Shown here: positions 42,103 to 50,823 of the stretch, piece after piece | Numbering within the stretch: position 1 is the first letter of the stretch | Layout of the letters: each line of letters begins with the position of its first letter | Source of the DNA: JANXQG01 sp964615095 | GTDB lineage: Bacteria > Planctomycetota > Planctomycetia > Pirellulales > Thermoguttaceae | Reading direction: 5' to 3' | NCBI GenBank assembly: GCA_964615095.1 | Contig: CAZTPX010000020.1 | Coordinates: forward strand, 1-64,000 | Length of the DNA: 64,000 nucleotides | Program-made: the position numbers and the translations under genes | Notes under the pieces: model-generated | The model's database searches: none | Told to the model about the DNA's origin: nothing | Seen by the model: only the letters and a program-made list of their open reading frames with translations

Positions 42103-43362
42103 ATGATCAAAACAACAATCAGTTTGCTGATTGGAGCGTCCTTAACGCTGCTGGCGCCGCAACTCGTCCATGCCCGTGGTTGTGGCGGCGCGCGTACCGG
42201 CGGCGGCAGCTATTCCGGCTCGCGCTCCTACAGCGGCGGGAGTGAAGGTCGCTACGGCGGGGCCAGCGGTTCCTACAATCGCTCTTACGAGGGTTCGCAC
42301 GGCGGCTCGGTCGATGCCAGCGGTACGCGCGGCGCGGCCTACGGCCCCGGCGGCGCCGCTGCCGGGAGCACGCGCGACGTTTCTGCCACCGGCCCGAAAG
42401 GCCAAACCTACAACAGCCAGGAGGAGCGGGGCGCGGCCGCCGGTCCGAACGGCGCGGTTGCCGGCGGCAGCCGCAGCACCAGCGCCACAGGCGCTAATGG
42501 CCAAAGTTACTCCGGCCAGCGTGAAGGCGCGGCGGCAGTCGGCCCGTCTGACGCCGCGGCGGCCGGCACGTATCACGGGACCACGACCGGCGCCGCGCAT
42601 GCGGCACTTCCAACCGACGCCGGCTATGGAGCGTCGGCGGTTCGCGCCGGCTCGGGCGTGTATGCGCGTTATCACCAGACCGAGGCGGTCAGCGGCGGTG
42701 TCTACGCTGCTCGCGGGACCGCGGTCCGAGGTTCATTCAACGGCTACGGCATGTACGGCGCGGCCTGGCGCACTGCCAATCCCGGCGCGTGGGCGGCGGG
42801 TGGCTGGCGGGCCGGCTACGCATGGACACCCGCCACCTGGCCTGCCATTGGCGTGTCGCTGGGCTGGGCCGCCGGTGTCGCGCCGTTCGCCTACAATTAC
42901 GGTAGTGACGTCACCTACCAAGACGGTCAGGTGTATTATGGCAGCGAACCGGTAGCCACGGCCGAACAGTACTATCAGCAGGCTTCCACCTTGGCCCAAA
43001 CTGCTCCTGCCGCAGCCGCGGCAGCCGACGACTGGTTGCCACTGGGCGTGTTCGCGCTGGTCCAGAAAGAGCAGTCTGACCCGCAATTCATCATGCAGTT
43101 GGCCGTCAATAAGTCGGGAGCCATCGCGGGTAACTACTCGGACTTGATTAGCGGAACGAATGTCACGATCCAAGGGGCGGTAGACAAGAAGTCCCAGCGT
43201 GCCGCATGGACGGTGGGCAAGAACAAGAACACTGTCTGCGAAACGGGATTGTACAACCTGACCAAAGACGAAGCGCCCGCCTTGATCCACATCGGCAAGG
43301 ACCGCACGCAGCAGTGGATGCTGGTCCGGTTGAAGCAACCGGAGCAGGCCGGTGGCGGGTAG
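42103..43362 (+). CDS. Gly/Ser/Ala-rich secreted protein
   Basis: 419 aa. AAAGG lies upstream; a signal peptide (MIKTTISLLIGASLTLLAPQ, then VHA) follows. Residues 25-190 are low complexity with a repeated phrase such as GPxGAxAGxSRxxSATGxxGQxY. Residues 190-290 are rich in Tyr, Trp, Gly and Ala (YGMYGAAWRTANPGAWAAGG). The C-terminal domain (residues 315-410: WLPLGVFALVQKEQSDPQF, IAGNYSDLISGTNVTIQGAV) is a compact beta domain. It resembles planctomycete surface proteins of unknown role. It probably acts with, or is simply co-expressed with, the SnoaL-like protein encoded upstream. Confidence 0.75.
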   Translation: MIKTTISLLIGASLTLLAPQLVHARGCGGARTGGGSYSGSRSYSGGSEGRYGGASGSYNRSYEGSHGGSVDASGTRGAAYGPGGAAAGSTRDVSATGPKGQTYNSQEERGAAAGPNGAVAGGSRSTSATGANGQSYSGQREGAAAVGPSDAAAAGTYHGTTTGAAHAALPTDAGYGASAVRAGSGVYARYHQTEAVSGGVYAARGTAVRGSFNGYGMYGAAWRTANPGAWAAGGWRAGYAWTPATWPAIGVSLGWAAGVAPFAYNYGSDVTYQDGQVYYGSEPVATAEQYYQQASTLAQTAPAAAAAADDWLPLGVFALVQKEQSDPQFIMQLAVNKSGAIAGNYSDLISGTNVTIQGAVDKKSQRAAWTVGKNKNTVCETGLYNLTKDEAPALIHIGKDRTQQWMLVRLKQPEQAGGG

Positions 43363-43738
43363 TGATTCCGGTGTCGAAGTCTTGGTGGTTATTAAGATCA
43401 CTCGTAGTACGGACTTTAGTTCGTCAGTTGTAGGCCGGAACAAACTTGTGCAGTTCCGGCAGAATCTGGACAAAACCCTGCCGGAACTGCGCGAGCTTGT
43501 TCCGGCCTACGGGAGCCGCCTATAGACTCGGCCGCCTCTACTTGCCGGCGCAACGCTCTGTAGAGCAGGTTTCGGCGTTAAACCCTGCCGGTTATAGTGA
43601 TGCGACCGTCGCGCAAAGCGGAACGCCCGCACTCTTAAGCCCAGGACGGTAAAGGTCTATTTCCGCTAGAACCGATGCGAATGGATGAGGCTGCACAGTT
43701 TCATGCGGACACAACTCTCCTGTCGGGGACACGGTGCT
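43363..43738. other. Intergenic region with hairpin E
   Basis: About 375 nt without a supported gene. It holds the 81-nt hairpin at 43430-43510 and the leader of the FadL-like gene. Confidence 0.55.
43430..43510. repeat. 31-nt inverted repeat (family E), copy 1
   Basis: Arms 43430-43460 (GTAGGCCGGAACAAACTTGT) and 43480-43510 pair with three mismatches around a 19-nt loop. The second copy is at 54878-54958. Confidence 0.88.
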
Positions 43739-44992
43739 ATGCGAACCTACCGTCATCTTCTGGGTTTACTCGTCGTCTTCGTCGTTTCCTCACATGCCGG
43801 CCTGGCCCGCGGCCAGGGCTACGGCAGCGACTTGCAGAACGTCATGGCGCCGGCCTCCGGCGGCATGGCGGGTGTGAGTACCGCTCTGCCGCAGGACGTG
43901 CCGTCGGCCGTTTTCGGCAATCCGGCCACGCTTGCCCAGTTCGAGGGGACCCAGTTCACGATGGGCGGCGGCTGGGTGGAAGGCTACCCCACCGTCGTCC
44001 ACACGCCCGACGGCATCATCGGCACGCCGTTCAGCGCCACGTCGCGGACCGAGGGGGCCGCGGCCACCGAGATCGGCGTGACCCAGGACCTGCGCTCTCT
44101 CGGCGTGGCGGGCACGCTGGGGCTGGGACTCGCTGGGATAAGCGGCGGCGGCGCCGAGTATCGCGGCGAGGCCCCGGGGACGCTGCTCAACAACGAAAGC
44201 GGCGAATACCTGGTGCTGGGCATCAACCTGGGGGCCGGCTATCAACTGACCGATCGACTTTCCGTCGGGGCCACCATGACGCTCGGCACGGGATTCGAAC
44301 AATTGGGATTCGTCGGCCCGCTGACCAGCTCCGCCATGGTCAATGCCTACGCCCTGCGAGGCAGCGTGGGCGTCGACTACAAGCTGACCGATTGCACCAC
44401 GTTGGGCTTCTACTACCAGTCGAAGATGTCGTTCACGTTCGAGGATGCCGTGAGCGTGCTGGGATCGCCGACCTACCGCAACATCAACATCACCCAGCCC
44501 ACGACTTTCGGCTGGGGTGTCGCCAACCGCAGCCTGATGAACGGCGACCTGCTGATCGCCGCCGACGTCTACTACAAGCTCTGGGAAGACGCCGCGCTTT
44601 GGCAAGACATCATGGTCAACGAGTGGGCCGTGGCGGTCGGCGCGCAGCTCACGCGCGACAACATGAAATACCGCCTCGGCTACTCCTACAACAGCAACCC
44701 CATCAACCACAGCGTGGGCAGCAGCCTCGACGGCATCGGCACAATCGCCGCCGCCGTACAGTTGTATCAAGCCTCCTCCGCGCCGTTCGTCAATCAGAAC
44801 CGCATCACGGGCGGCATTGGACGGCAGGATTTCCTCTTTCCCGGACTCGACGTCGACTTGTTTGGCGGCGGCCTGCTGCCGGCCAGCGACAGCTTCGGCT
44901 CCCACAACACGGCATCACTGGCAATGTACTACGTCGGCCTAGGCCTGACTTGGCGCTATGACGCATGCAAGCCGGCGAGCGATGGGCAATAG
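43739..44992 (+). CDS. FadL/OmpP1-family outer-membrane porin
   Basis: 417 aa from the ATG at 43739, which starts a signal peptide (MRTYRHLLGLLVVFVVSSHA); an in-frame ATG at 43685 is less likely. The N-terminal hatch-like region (GGMAGVSTALPQDVPSAVFG, NPATLAQFEGTQ) is typical of the family, where NPA marks the start. The rest is amphipathic beta strands with a final aromatic strand (MYYVGLGLTWRYD). FadL-type porins carry hydrophobic compounds through the outer membrane. The cargo is not known. Confidence 0.8.
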   Translation: MRTYRHLLGLLVVFVVSSHAGLARGQGYGSDLQNVMAPASGGMAGVSTALPQDVPSAVFGNPATLAQFEGTQFTMGGGWVEGYPTVVHTPDGIIGTPFSATSRTEGAAATEIGVTQDLRSLGVAGTLGLGLAGISGGGAEYRGEAPGTLLNNESGEYLVLGINLGAGYQLTDRLSVGATMTLGTGFEQLGFVGPLTSSAMVNAYALRGSVGVDYKLTDCTTLGFYYQSKMSFTFEDAVSVLGSPTYRNINITQPTTFGWGVANRSLMNGDLLIAADVYYKLWEDAALWQDIMVNEWAVAVGAQLTRDNMKYRLGYSYNSNPINHSVGSSLDGIGTIAAAVQLYQASSAPFVNQNRITGGIGRQDFLFPGLDVDLFGGGLLPASDSFGSHNTASLAMYYVGLGLTWRYDACKPASDGQ

Positions 44993-45049
44993 GTGAGGCG
45001 AGGTTCTTACTCAAGGCTCGCCCGAAGAATCATCTGCCTGCTCCCCCAG

Positions 45050-45078
45050 TTGACCCTGTCCGGCAATTGAACCATAAT
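45050..45078 (+). promoter_or_regulatory. Putative sigma-70 promoter of aspartate kinase gene
   Basis: TTGACC at 45050-45055, a 17-nt spacer, and CATAAT at 45073-45078. The ATG of the kinase gene is about 65 nt further on. Confidence 0.5.
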
Positions 45079-45143
45079 ATGGGGTTTGTCGTAATGTTAA
45101 TTACGTTTCCCCTGTTCCAAAATTAGCTTTTCTTTCGCCCGTC

Positions 45144-46916
45144 ATGCCCATCATCGTTCAGAAATTTGGCGGCTCCAGCGTGGCCGACAGCCAGAAAATC
45201 CTGGCCGCCGCCCGTAAAGCCATTCGTGCCCAGCAACAAGGCAACCAGGTCGTAGTCGTCGTCAGCGCGATGGGCGACAATACCGATTTGCTCATCGACT
45301 TGGCCCGGCAGATTACCGATCAGCCCCCGGCCCGCGAGATGGACATGCTGCTTTCCACGGGCGAACAAGTTAGTGTGGCCCTGATGGCCATGGCCATCCA
45401 TTCGCTAGGGCACAAGGCCCTCAGCTTGACCGGGGCGCAGATTGGCATCATGACCGACAGCACGCACACTAAGGCCCGCATCCAATCGATCTCCACCGAT
45501 CGCATGCGCAAGGCCCTGGATGCCGGCAATATCGTCATCGCCGCCGGGTTTCAGGGCATCGACGAGAGCTTCGACATCACCACCCTGGGCCGGGGCGGCA
45601 GCGATACCACGGCTGTCGCCCTGGCGGCCGTGCTGCACGCCGACGCCTGCGAGATCTACACCGACGTGGACGGCGTCTATACGACCGATCCCCGTGTCGT
45701 GCCCGAGGCCCGGCAACTCCGCCAGATCAGCTACGACGAGATGCTCGAGTTGGCTACCGCCGGGGCGGGCGTGATGCACAACCGCTCCATCGAGTTCGCC
45801 AAGAAGTTCTGTGTGCCGGTGCATGTCCGCAGTAGTTTCAGCGACACCACGGGCACGATGATCGTCGACGAGCCAGAAGCGGCCGGATTGCCTGTTTGCG
45901 GGGCGGCGATGATCAAGAACGAGGCTCGCGTGACCGTGCTGGGCGTGCCTGACCGGCCTGGGGCGGCCATCACGATCTTCGCCAAGGTCACGGCCAAGAA
46001 TATCCCCATGGACATGATTGCCCAGAACGTCGCCGCCGACGGCCGCACGGACATCTCCTTCTCGGTTCCCCGCGACGAACTGCCGCAGACCATGCGGGCT
46101 GTCGAGGATGCCGTCAAAGAACTGGGTGCCGAGGGCCACGCCTGCGACGACGAGGTGTCGAAGATTTCCATCGTGGGGCTGGGCATGGCCACGCAACCAG
46201 GCGTGGCCGAGCGGATGTTTCGGGCCCTGGCCGAAAAAGGCATCAACATCCAGATGATCACCACCAGCGAGATCAAGATCTCCGTGTTGGTGGCCCGCGA
46301 ACACGCCCAAGAGGCCCTGCGGACGGTACATGCCGAGTTCAACCTGGCCAAGGAGCCGGCGGGAATCGCCGCCAAGGCGGCCGCCGCCCCGGCGACGAGC
46401 AACCGCGTCAACGACGTGGTCGCCCGCATGGAGAAGATGGAAAAGCTGATCATCGAGGATATCAGTCTGGACGAGTCGCAGGCCTGCGTGACCGTCAACT
46501 CCGTGCCCGACATCCCCGGGCTGGCCGCGCAGGTCTTCGACGAGGTGGCCCAGTCGGGCGTGGTGGTCGACATGATCGTGCAGAATGTGGGCCGCGAGGG
46601 CCGCACGAACATCTCCTTTACCATGCCCCAGCGGGACCTGGAAAAATCGCTCCGCGTGATCCGCGAGCAGGCCGAAAATTTGGGTTGCCCGCCACCCGAC
46701 AGTTCGCCGCGGGTGGCCAAGCTGTCGGTCTTCGGCGTGGGCATGAAGAGTCACACCAGCGTCGCCAGTCGCCTGTTTAGCGCGCTGGCCGGCGAAGGGA
46801 TCAACGTCGACCTGATCAGCACGACCGAGGTTCGCGTCAACGTGATCGTCGACGGCGCCCACGGCGAGAAAGGCCGGGCGGCGCTCTTGAAAGAGTTTGC
46901 CGACGCGATGGGGTAG
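45144..46916 (+). CDS. lysC: Aspartate kinase with extended four-ACT regulatory half
   Basis: 590 aa. It phosphorylates L-aspartate, the first step to lysine, threonine, methionine and diaminopimelate. The N-terminal kinase domain (1-250) has IVQKFGGSSVADSQKI, VVVVSAMGDNTD, TTLGRGGSDTTAVALAA, YTDVDGVYTTDPR. Two ACT repeats follow near 265-410 (VTVLGVPDRPGAAITIFAKV, IVGLGMATQPGVAERMFRAL). After a linker (410-430) a second pair follows (450-590: VNSVPDIPGLAAQVFDEVAQ, SVFGVGMKSHTSVASRLFSA). Most bacterial LysC proteins have about 400 residues and two ACTs; a four-ACT form is known in cyanobacteria. Allosteric control by end products is expected. Confidence 0.93.
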   Translation: MPIIVQKFGGSSVADSQKILAAARKAIRAQQQGNQVVVVVSAMGDNTDLLIDLARQITDQPPAREMDMLLSTGEQVSVALMAMAIHSLGHKALSLTGAQIGIMTDSTHTKARIQSISTDRMRKALDAGNIVIAAGFQGIDESFDITTLGRGGSDTTAVALAAVLHADACEIYTDVDGVYTTDPRVVPEARQLRQISYDEMLELATAGAGVMHNRSIEFAKKFCVPVHVRSSFSDTTGTMIVDEPEAAGLPVCGAAMIKNEARVTVLGVPDRPGAAITIFAKVTAKNIPMDMIAQNVAADGRTDISFSVPRDELPQTMRAVEDAVKELGAEGHACDDEVSKISIVGLGMATQPGVAERMFRALAEKGINIQMITTSEIKISVLVAREHAQEALRTVHAEFNLAKEPAGIAAKAAAAPATSNRVNDVVARMEKMEKLIIEDISLDESQACVTVNSVPDIPGLAAQVFDEVAQSGVVVDMIVQNVGREGRTNISFTMPQRDLEKSLRVIREQAENLGCPPPDSSPRVAKLSVFGVGMKSHTSVASRLFSALAGEGINVDLISTTEVRVNVIVDGAHGEKGRAALLKEFADAMG

Positions 46917-46989
46917 AGGAAGAGAGCAGAGGGGAGAAGCGAGAGGGGGAAGTGGAGAAGGCAGACCACGGACTGGTACTTGCTTCTTG

Positions 46990-47397
46990 CTACTGCTCGC
47001 CCAGCACGTCGTTCAAGACGTCCTCGTTGACATAGATCGGCAGCGGCGGATTGCAGGTTACGGCCACGGCAATCGCGTCGGACGGTCGGGCGTCGATCTC
47101 TACCAACTCGCCCTGATGGAGGATCCGCAAGCGTGCGAAATATGTGTGCTCCTTCAATTCGCTGATCACCACGTCCTGCAGCTCGCCGCCAAGGTTCTCC
47201 GCAACGCTGACGATCAAGTCGTGCGTCAACGGGCGAGGGTATTCCTCGCCCTTCACGCGGCGATTGATGCTCATGGCCTCGAAAAGGCCGATCAGGATGG
47301 GAAAAGTTCGCTCGCCCCCAATTTCCTTTAAATAAATGACCTGCTGGTCATTAATCTCACTGATGATGATCCGCGACAACTGCATGGCGACCGGCAT
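46990..47397 (-). CDS. Bifunctional nuclease family protein (DUF151)
   Basis: 135 aa. AAAGGA lies 8 nt before the ATG at 47397. The family core is complete: LKEIGGERTFPILIGLFEAM, LTHDLIVSVAENLGGEL, VVISELKEHTYFARL, EIDARPSDAIAVAV. DUF151 proteins such as the Arabidopsis-type bifunctional nucleases have reported RNase/DNase activity; the bacterial role is not settled. Cytoplasmic. It is convergent with the aspartate kinase gene and has no partner. Confidence 0.9.
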   Translation of the reverse strand: MPVAMQLSRIIISEINDQQVIYLKEIGGERTFPILIGLFEAMSINRRVKGEEYPRPLTHDLIVSVAENLGGELQDVVISELKEHTYFARLRILHQGELVEIDARPSDAIAVAVTCNPPLPIYVNEDVLNDVLGEQ

Positions 47398-47540
47398 GAC
47401 GACGTCCTTTCAAGTGAATATTATAACAAATGCGGGGGTGCGGCGGCTAGTGGCGGCCGTGTAGGTCCCGTTTGCCCAACAGGATTAACCGTTTCACGCC
47501 TGTCAAGACACGGAAGCTCTGCGGTGCAAGCAAGCACAAT

Positions 47541-47569
47541 AGTCCCTCCCGACAGGAGGGGCCGACTTG
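47541..47569. repeat. Hairpin repeat G fragment
   Basis: AGTCCCTCCCGACAGGAGGG followed by GCCGACTTG matches the pattern at 186-214 and 52022-52050. It lies in the 290-nt gap between divergent genes. Confidence 0.7.
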
Positions 47570-47687
47570 CGCGCGAAAAACCTTCTGCATTTGACATCCC
47601 CGGCCGATTCGTTACAATCAACCTCAATTGCCTGGATTGCGTGGTCAGTAGGCCACGCAGCGTGGTGTCTTCCTTACGGCCTCTGCT

Positions 47688-48956
47688 ATGAATCCGCCGC
47701 CAAGCCCGTCCGAGCGTCCTGCCGACAGCCTGAGAGAGGCCTATTTTCGCCATACACAGGCCCAATTGGCTGCCAGCGAGAGCCGCGATGACCAGTGGCG
47801 GGCCGCCCGGGGATGCCTCCATCAGCGGGGGTTCGATCTGCGGAAACTGGACCATCTGCCGCTGGGATACTTCCCCTCGGCCGAGCCGATCTGGCACGCC
47901 TTGCTCCACGATGGCTTTTCGGCCGACGAGATTCGGGCCTCAAACCTCCTGGCCGACTCCCGCCTTCCTGGCCGCCTGGTAGGGCCGATTCGCGACACGG
48001 CCCGGCGGATCGTCAGTTTCTGGGCCAAACTGCCGCAGCAGCTCGAACACAGCCTGTACTTGAGCACCGACTGGAAGGAGCAAGTGGGCGTTTTCGGGCT
48101 GGACGAGGCCTATCCGGCCGTCGCGCAGGGGCGGCAGGATCTACTGCTGGTCGAGGATCTTTGGGACGCCATCCTGCTGCAATCGCACGGGTATTCGGGC
48201 GTCGGCGCCATTGGCAACAGCCCGGCCGACATCAGCCCTCGGCGCTGGGAGCGGCTCGACGAGTTGGGCATCCATCGGGTGACGCTCGTGGTGGACAGTT
48301 TTGGCGATTCCCATGAGGCCTGCGTGGCGGCCATCCGGCAGGCGGCCCTTGCGCGGCGAGGGCCGGCCATTTATGTCTTGCCGCCGGCCGCGGGGCATGG
48401 CGGTTGGCAATCGTGGCAGCAGGGCCGCGGGGGAAGCCCGGAAACATTGGAGAAACTCCTTTCCGCCCAGCGGATCCACGGTTTTCACTACCTGGCCTTG
48501 AGTCTTATCGCTCTACACCGGGGAGAGGGTCCCTGGACCGACGCGGCCCGTCGCGCAACGCTGGGCGATGCCAGAAAATTCTATACTGCGGCGCATCAGC
48601 GCAACGTTCCGCAGTTAGACGCCTTCTTCCTGCCGCCGCTACTTGAAGAACTCGGCTTGGGTTGGGGCGACCGTTCCGCATGGCACGACTGCTGGCTGGA
48701 AGATAGTCCCTCGTCCAACGGCAGCGCCCTGACCGAAGAATCGCCGGCAGGAAAGGTACAGGGCGATGTGCCGATGGCGCACCCCGCGGGCGGAACCCTA
48801 GAAAGCACTGGCCAGCAATCAGCCGCCGAGGACGTTGCGGTGGAATCCAAGGATGCCGAGCCCGTGGCGGCTGTTCCGGCTACGGGGCATCCCGCTTCCA
48901 GCGATTACTGTGATTTTCACCGGTGCGACCGCATCGTCTGCTTGTGCTGGGACTGA
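47688..48956 (+). CDS. Primase-like (DnaG core/TOPRIM-related) protein
   Basis: 422 aa. The middle recalls the DnaG catalytic core: LGYFPSAEPIWHALLHDGFS, LLADSRLPGRLVGPIRD and RIVSFWAK, then VGVFGLDEAYPAVAQG and LLLVEDLWDAILLQSHGYSG near residues 145-170 (like the EGYMD TOPRIM segment). TLVVDSFGDSHEACVAAIRQ then stands in place of DGDxAG. The N-terminal CHC2 zinc finger of true DnaG is absent. After residue 350 there is a Ser/Ala/Glu-rich tail that ends in a Cys cluster (CDFHRCDRIVCLCWD), possibly a metal site. It is probably a DnaG relative with changed metal ligands, and its role is unknown. Confidence 0.55.
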   Translation: MNPPPSPSERPADSLREAYFRHTQAQLAASESRDDQWRAARGCLHQRGFDLRKLDHLPLGYFPSAEPIWHALLHDGFSADEIRASNLLADSRLPGRLVGPIRDTARRIVSFWAKLPQQLEHSLYLSTDWKEQVGVFGLDEAYPAVAQGRQDLLLVEDLWDAILLQSHGYSGVGAIGNSPADISPRRWERLDELGIHRVTLVVDSFGDSHEACVAAIRQAALARRGPAIYVLPPAAGHGGWQSWQQGRGGSPETLEKLLSAQRIHGFHYLALSLIALHRGEGPWTDAARRATLGDARKFYTAAHQRNVPQLDAFFLPPLLEELGLGWGDRSAWHDCWLEDSPSSNGSALTEESPAGKVQGDVPMAHPAGGTLESTGQQSAAEDVAVESKDAEPVAAVPATGHPASSDYCDFHRCDRIVCLCWD

Positions 48957-48963
48957 TCGTCTT

Positions 48964-49659
48964 TCAGAGCTGCCAAAGCTCGAAATTATACGCGAGCACA
49001 TAATACAGGCCAACCGCCAAGAGCACTCCGCCGGCAAGCCGGTTCAGCCAGCGCTGCACCTGTTGGGTACGATTCAGCGCTGTACCTAGCCACCGCGCCC
49101 CGGTGGCCAGGAGAACGGCAAACGCCAGTACGGGCAGCGCCGCGCCCAAGCCGTAGAGCGCCGGATACAGCACGTGCGATCCGCCACTGGCGGCAATCGT
49201 CAGCAGATCCACAAAGAAAATTGTAGCGGTCACCGGGCAGAAGCCCAGAGCCAAAAGAATCCCCAGCGGCAGCCCGCTCCACGTTCCCCAGGCGTCGATA
49301 GTCGACTGCCACTTTGGCCCAATCCGCACCCTCGGCAAACGGAAGCGAATCAGGTCCAGCAGGACCATCGCGGTGAGGATCCAAACCGGCCCGAGGATCT
49401 GGTTGACGTGCCCCTGCAACCACTCGGACAGTGTCCAATCCGCCGCCATGCCTGCGAGAACCACGACGGCCAGCGCCACGAAGCCGATCACCTGCCCCGC
49501 GGCGAAAAGCAGTGCGGCCAGTAGCGCGCTGGCGGACGAGCCAGCCCGGCGCCCCAGGTACGATACGGCTGCCAGATTGGCCGTCATGGGGCACGGTTGC
49601 ACGGCCGTCCATAGGCCCAAACCGAAGGCCATCGTCGCAGACGGTTCCAAGAGGTTCAT
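48964..49659 (-). CDS. ArsG-like membrane permease (DsbD/CcdA-type fold)
   Basis: 231 aa. The start at 49659 overlaps the stop of the upstream gene (ATGA). Six hydrophobic segments: MAFGLGLWTAVQPCPMTANL with the Cys-Pro that marks this family, VIGFVALAVVVLAGMAADWT, LGPVWILTAMVLLDLI, GLPLGILLALGFCPVTATIF, LGAALPVLAFAVLLATGARW, GGVLLAVGLYYVLAYN. It fits the ArsG group, described as aromatic arsenical efflux permeases and related to CcdA/DsbD. It could instead move electrons to thiol partners, given the thioredoxin encoded in the same operon. Confidence 0.75.
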   Translation of the reverse strand: MNLLEPSATMAFGLGLWTAVQPCPMTANLAAVSYLGRRAGSSASALLAALLFAAGQVIGFVALAVVVLAGMAADWTLSEWLQGHVNQILGPVWILTAMVLLDLIRFRLPRVRIGPKWQSTIDAWGTWSGLPLGILLALGFCPVTATIFFVDLLTIAASGGSHVLYPALYGLGAALPVLAFAVLLATGARWLGTALNRTQQVQRWLNRLAGGVLLAVGLYYVLAYNFELWQL

Positions 49660-50126
49660 GGCCCCGCCTTCTGGAACGCGAGCACCGCTTCTTCCAAGTG
49701 CCGGACCAGCGCGGCGCGATCGCCGGTCATGTTCCAAGCTTCCGGCAGGGCCTTCCAGCGGCTGGGACGGCCCTGGCGGTAGGCGACGAGCACGACGCCG
49801 CCCGTGAGCAAGTGAAAGTCGGAAATGAAATGCTCGTTGCCCGGTTTCTGGTAATCGACCGCCCGCCAAACGAAGCGGCCGGCAGCAAACGCGTCGGCGA
49901 ACCGCTCGGTGACGACCTCGTGCGCACACGCCTCCAGCGTTCGGCAGGCGGGACACCGCACGTTGCCGCGGAAGTAATAGACGACCAATGCATCAGACTG
50001 TGGAGGAGCGGAGTCACCGGTAGGATCGCGCTCAAGGGCTGCCACGTGCCGAACAATGGGCACCGCGATGCTCGCGGCCACCAGCAACAGCAGTCCAGCG
50101 GTCAAGGCCATTTTAAAGGTCGTCAT
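49656..50126 (-). CDS. ArsF-family thioredoxin-fold protein
   Basis: 156 aa. It has an N-terminal membrane anchor or signal (MALTAGLLLLVAASIAVPIV), then a thioredoxin-like domain with VVYYFRGNVRCPACRTLEAC. This CxxC setting and the later YQKPGNEHFISDFHLLTGGV match the 'nitrophenyl compound nitroreductase subunit ArsF' family. It overlaps both neighbours by 4 nt, in a thioredoxin-arsF-arsG order. ArsE and ArsR homologues were not seen. Role: periplasmic or membrane-bound redox partner; aromatic arsenic or nitro compound reduction is only a family suggestion. Confidence 0.72.
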   Translation of the reverse strand: MTTFKMALTAGLLLLVAASIAVPIVRHVAALERDPTGDSAPPQSDALVVYYFRGNVRCPACRTLEACAHEVVTERFADAFAAGRFVWRAVDYQKPGNEHFISDFHLLTGGVVLVAYRQGRPSRWKALPEAWNMTGDRAALVRHLEEAVLAFQKAGP

Positions 50127-50386
50127 GTTTGCATGCCATCGGCGAGGACACAGTGTTGCAGGAGTTCTTCAAGCTGCTCGATGGAACGATGCCGGCCCAC
50201 GAGGCGGGCCTGGCCGTTGATCACCAAGGCCGGCGTGAGCAGCACGTCCATGGCGATGATCCGGCCGATTTCGGTAACCTGTTCGACGGCTGCCGCGATG
50301 CCCAGCCGCCGCAGGGCCGTCTCCACGTCGGCCTTCAGTTGTAGGCATTCCGGACAGCCGGGACCTAGGACTTGGATCGAATGCAT
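50123..50386 (-). CDS. Small thioredoxin-like redox protein
   Basis: 87 aa from the ATG at 50386, with AAGGA 6 nt upstream. MHSIQVLGPGCPECLQLKAD holds the CPEC active site at the start of helix 1; MDVLLTPALVINGQARLVGR gives the cis-Pro segment. It matches the small 'redox-active disulfide protein 2' thioredoxins. It is the first gene of the three-gene operon and probably supplies electrons to the ArsF/ArsG-like proteins. Cytoplasmic. Confidence 0.82.
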   Translation of the reverse strand: MHSIQVLGPGCPECLQLKADVETALRRLGIAAAVEQVTEIGRIIAMDVLLTPALVINGQARLVGRHRSIEQLEELLQHCVLADGMQT

Positions 50387-50823
50387 GGATGTTCCTTCGT
50401 GGGATATCTCTGCTTTCAGTGTAGATTGTATGGTGCAGCGTGGCAATCCAATTTCAAAACGCTTGACAAGGGCGCGGAAGCGATTAATCTATACGAACGC
50501 TTGGTTATGGCCGCGACGGATGAAAGAAACTGGGAAGCATCAACAGGCCAACGAACTGCGTTTGCCCCGGAGGGGCACTTGAGCTGGGCTGGAAATCCGT
50601 CCGCGCCCAACCTAGTCCCGCAGGGACGGCTGAGAGCTTCCTAAATGTACAACCTCAACCGTCCGGGACTATCAATCACATCGTCATTGCTTACCCAGCG
50701 ATAAATCGCTGGGCTATTATCAGGTGTCCCTCCGGGACGGGCAACTTGGATTGCGCCACGATTTTATCGTACCATTCATTGCCATGGCTAATGGATCCTG
50801 ACACGTACACACACTTGTGACAA
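50387..50823. repeat. Divergent intergenic region with several short hairpins
   Basis: Between the thioredoxin and SGNH genes. From about 50570 there are hairpins of dispersed-repeat type: TGCCCCGGAGGGGCA, TAGTCCCGCAGGGAC, CCCAGCGATAAATCGCTGGG (50694-50713) and GTCCCTCCGGGAC. No gene is seen. Promoters for both flanking units should lie here but are not clear. Confidence 0.7.

Noticed and set aside
43675..44961. Plus-strand open frame overlapping the FadL-like gene in another frame
   Set aside because: Arg/His/Gly-rich translation typical of an off-frame reading in GC-rich DNA; the FadL frame has the signal peptide and strand pattern.
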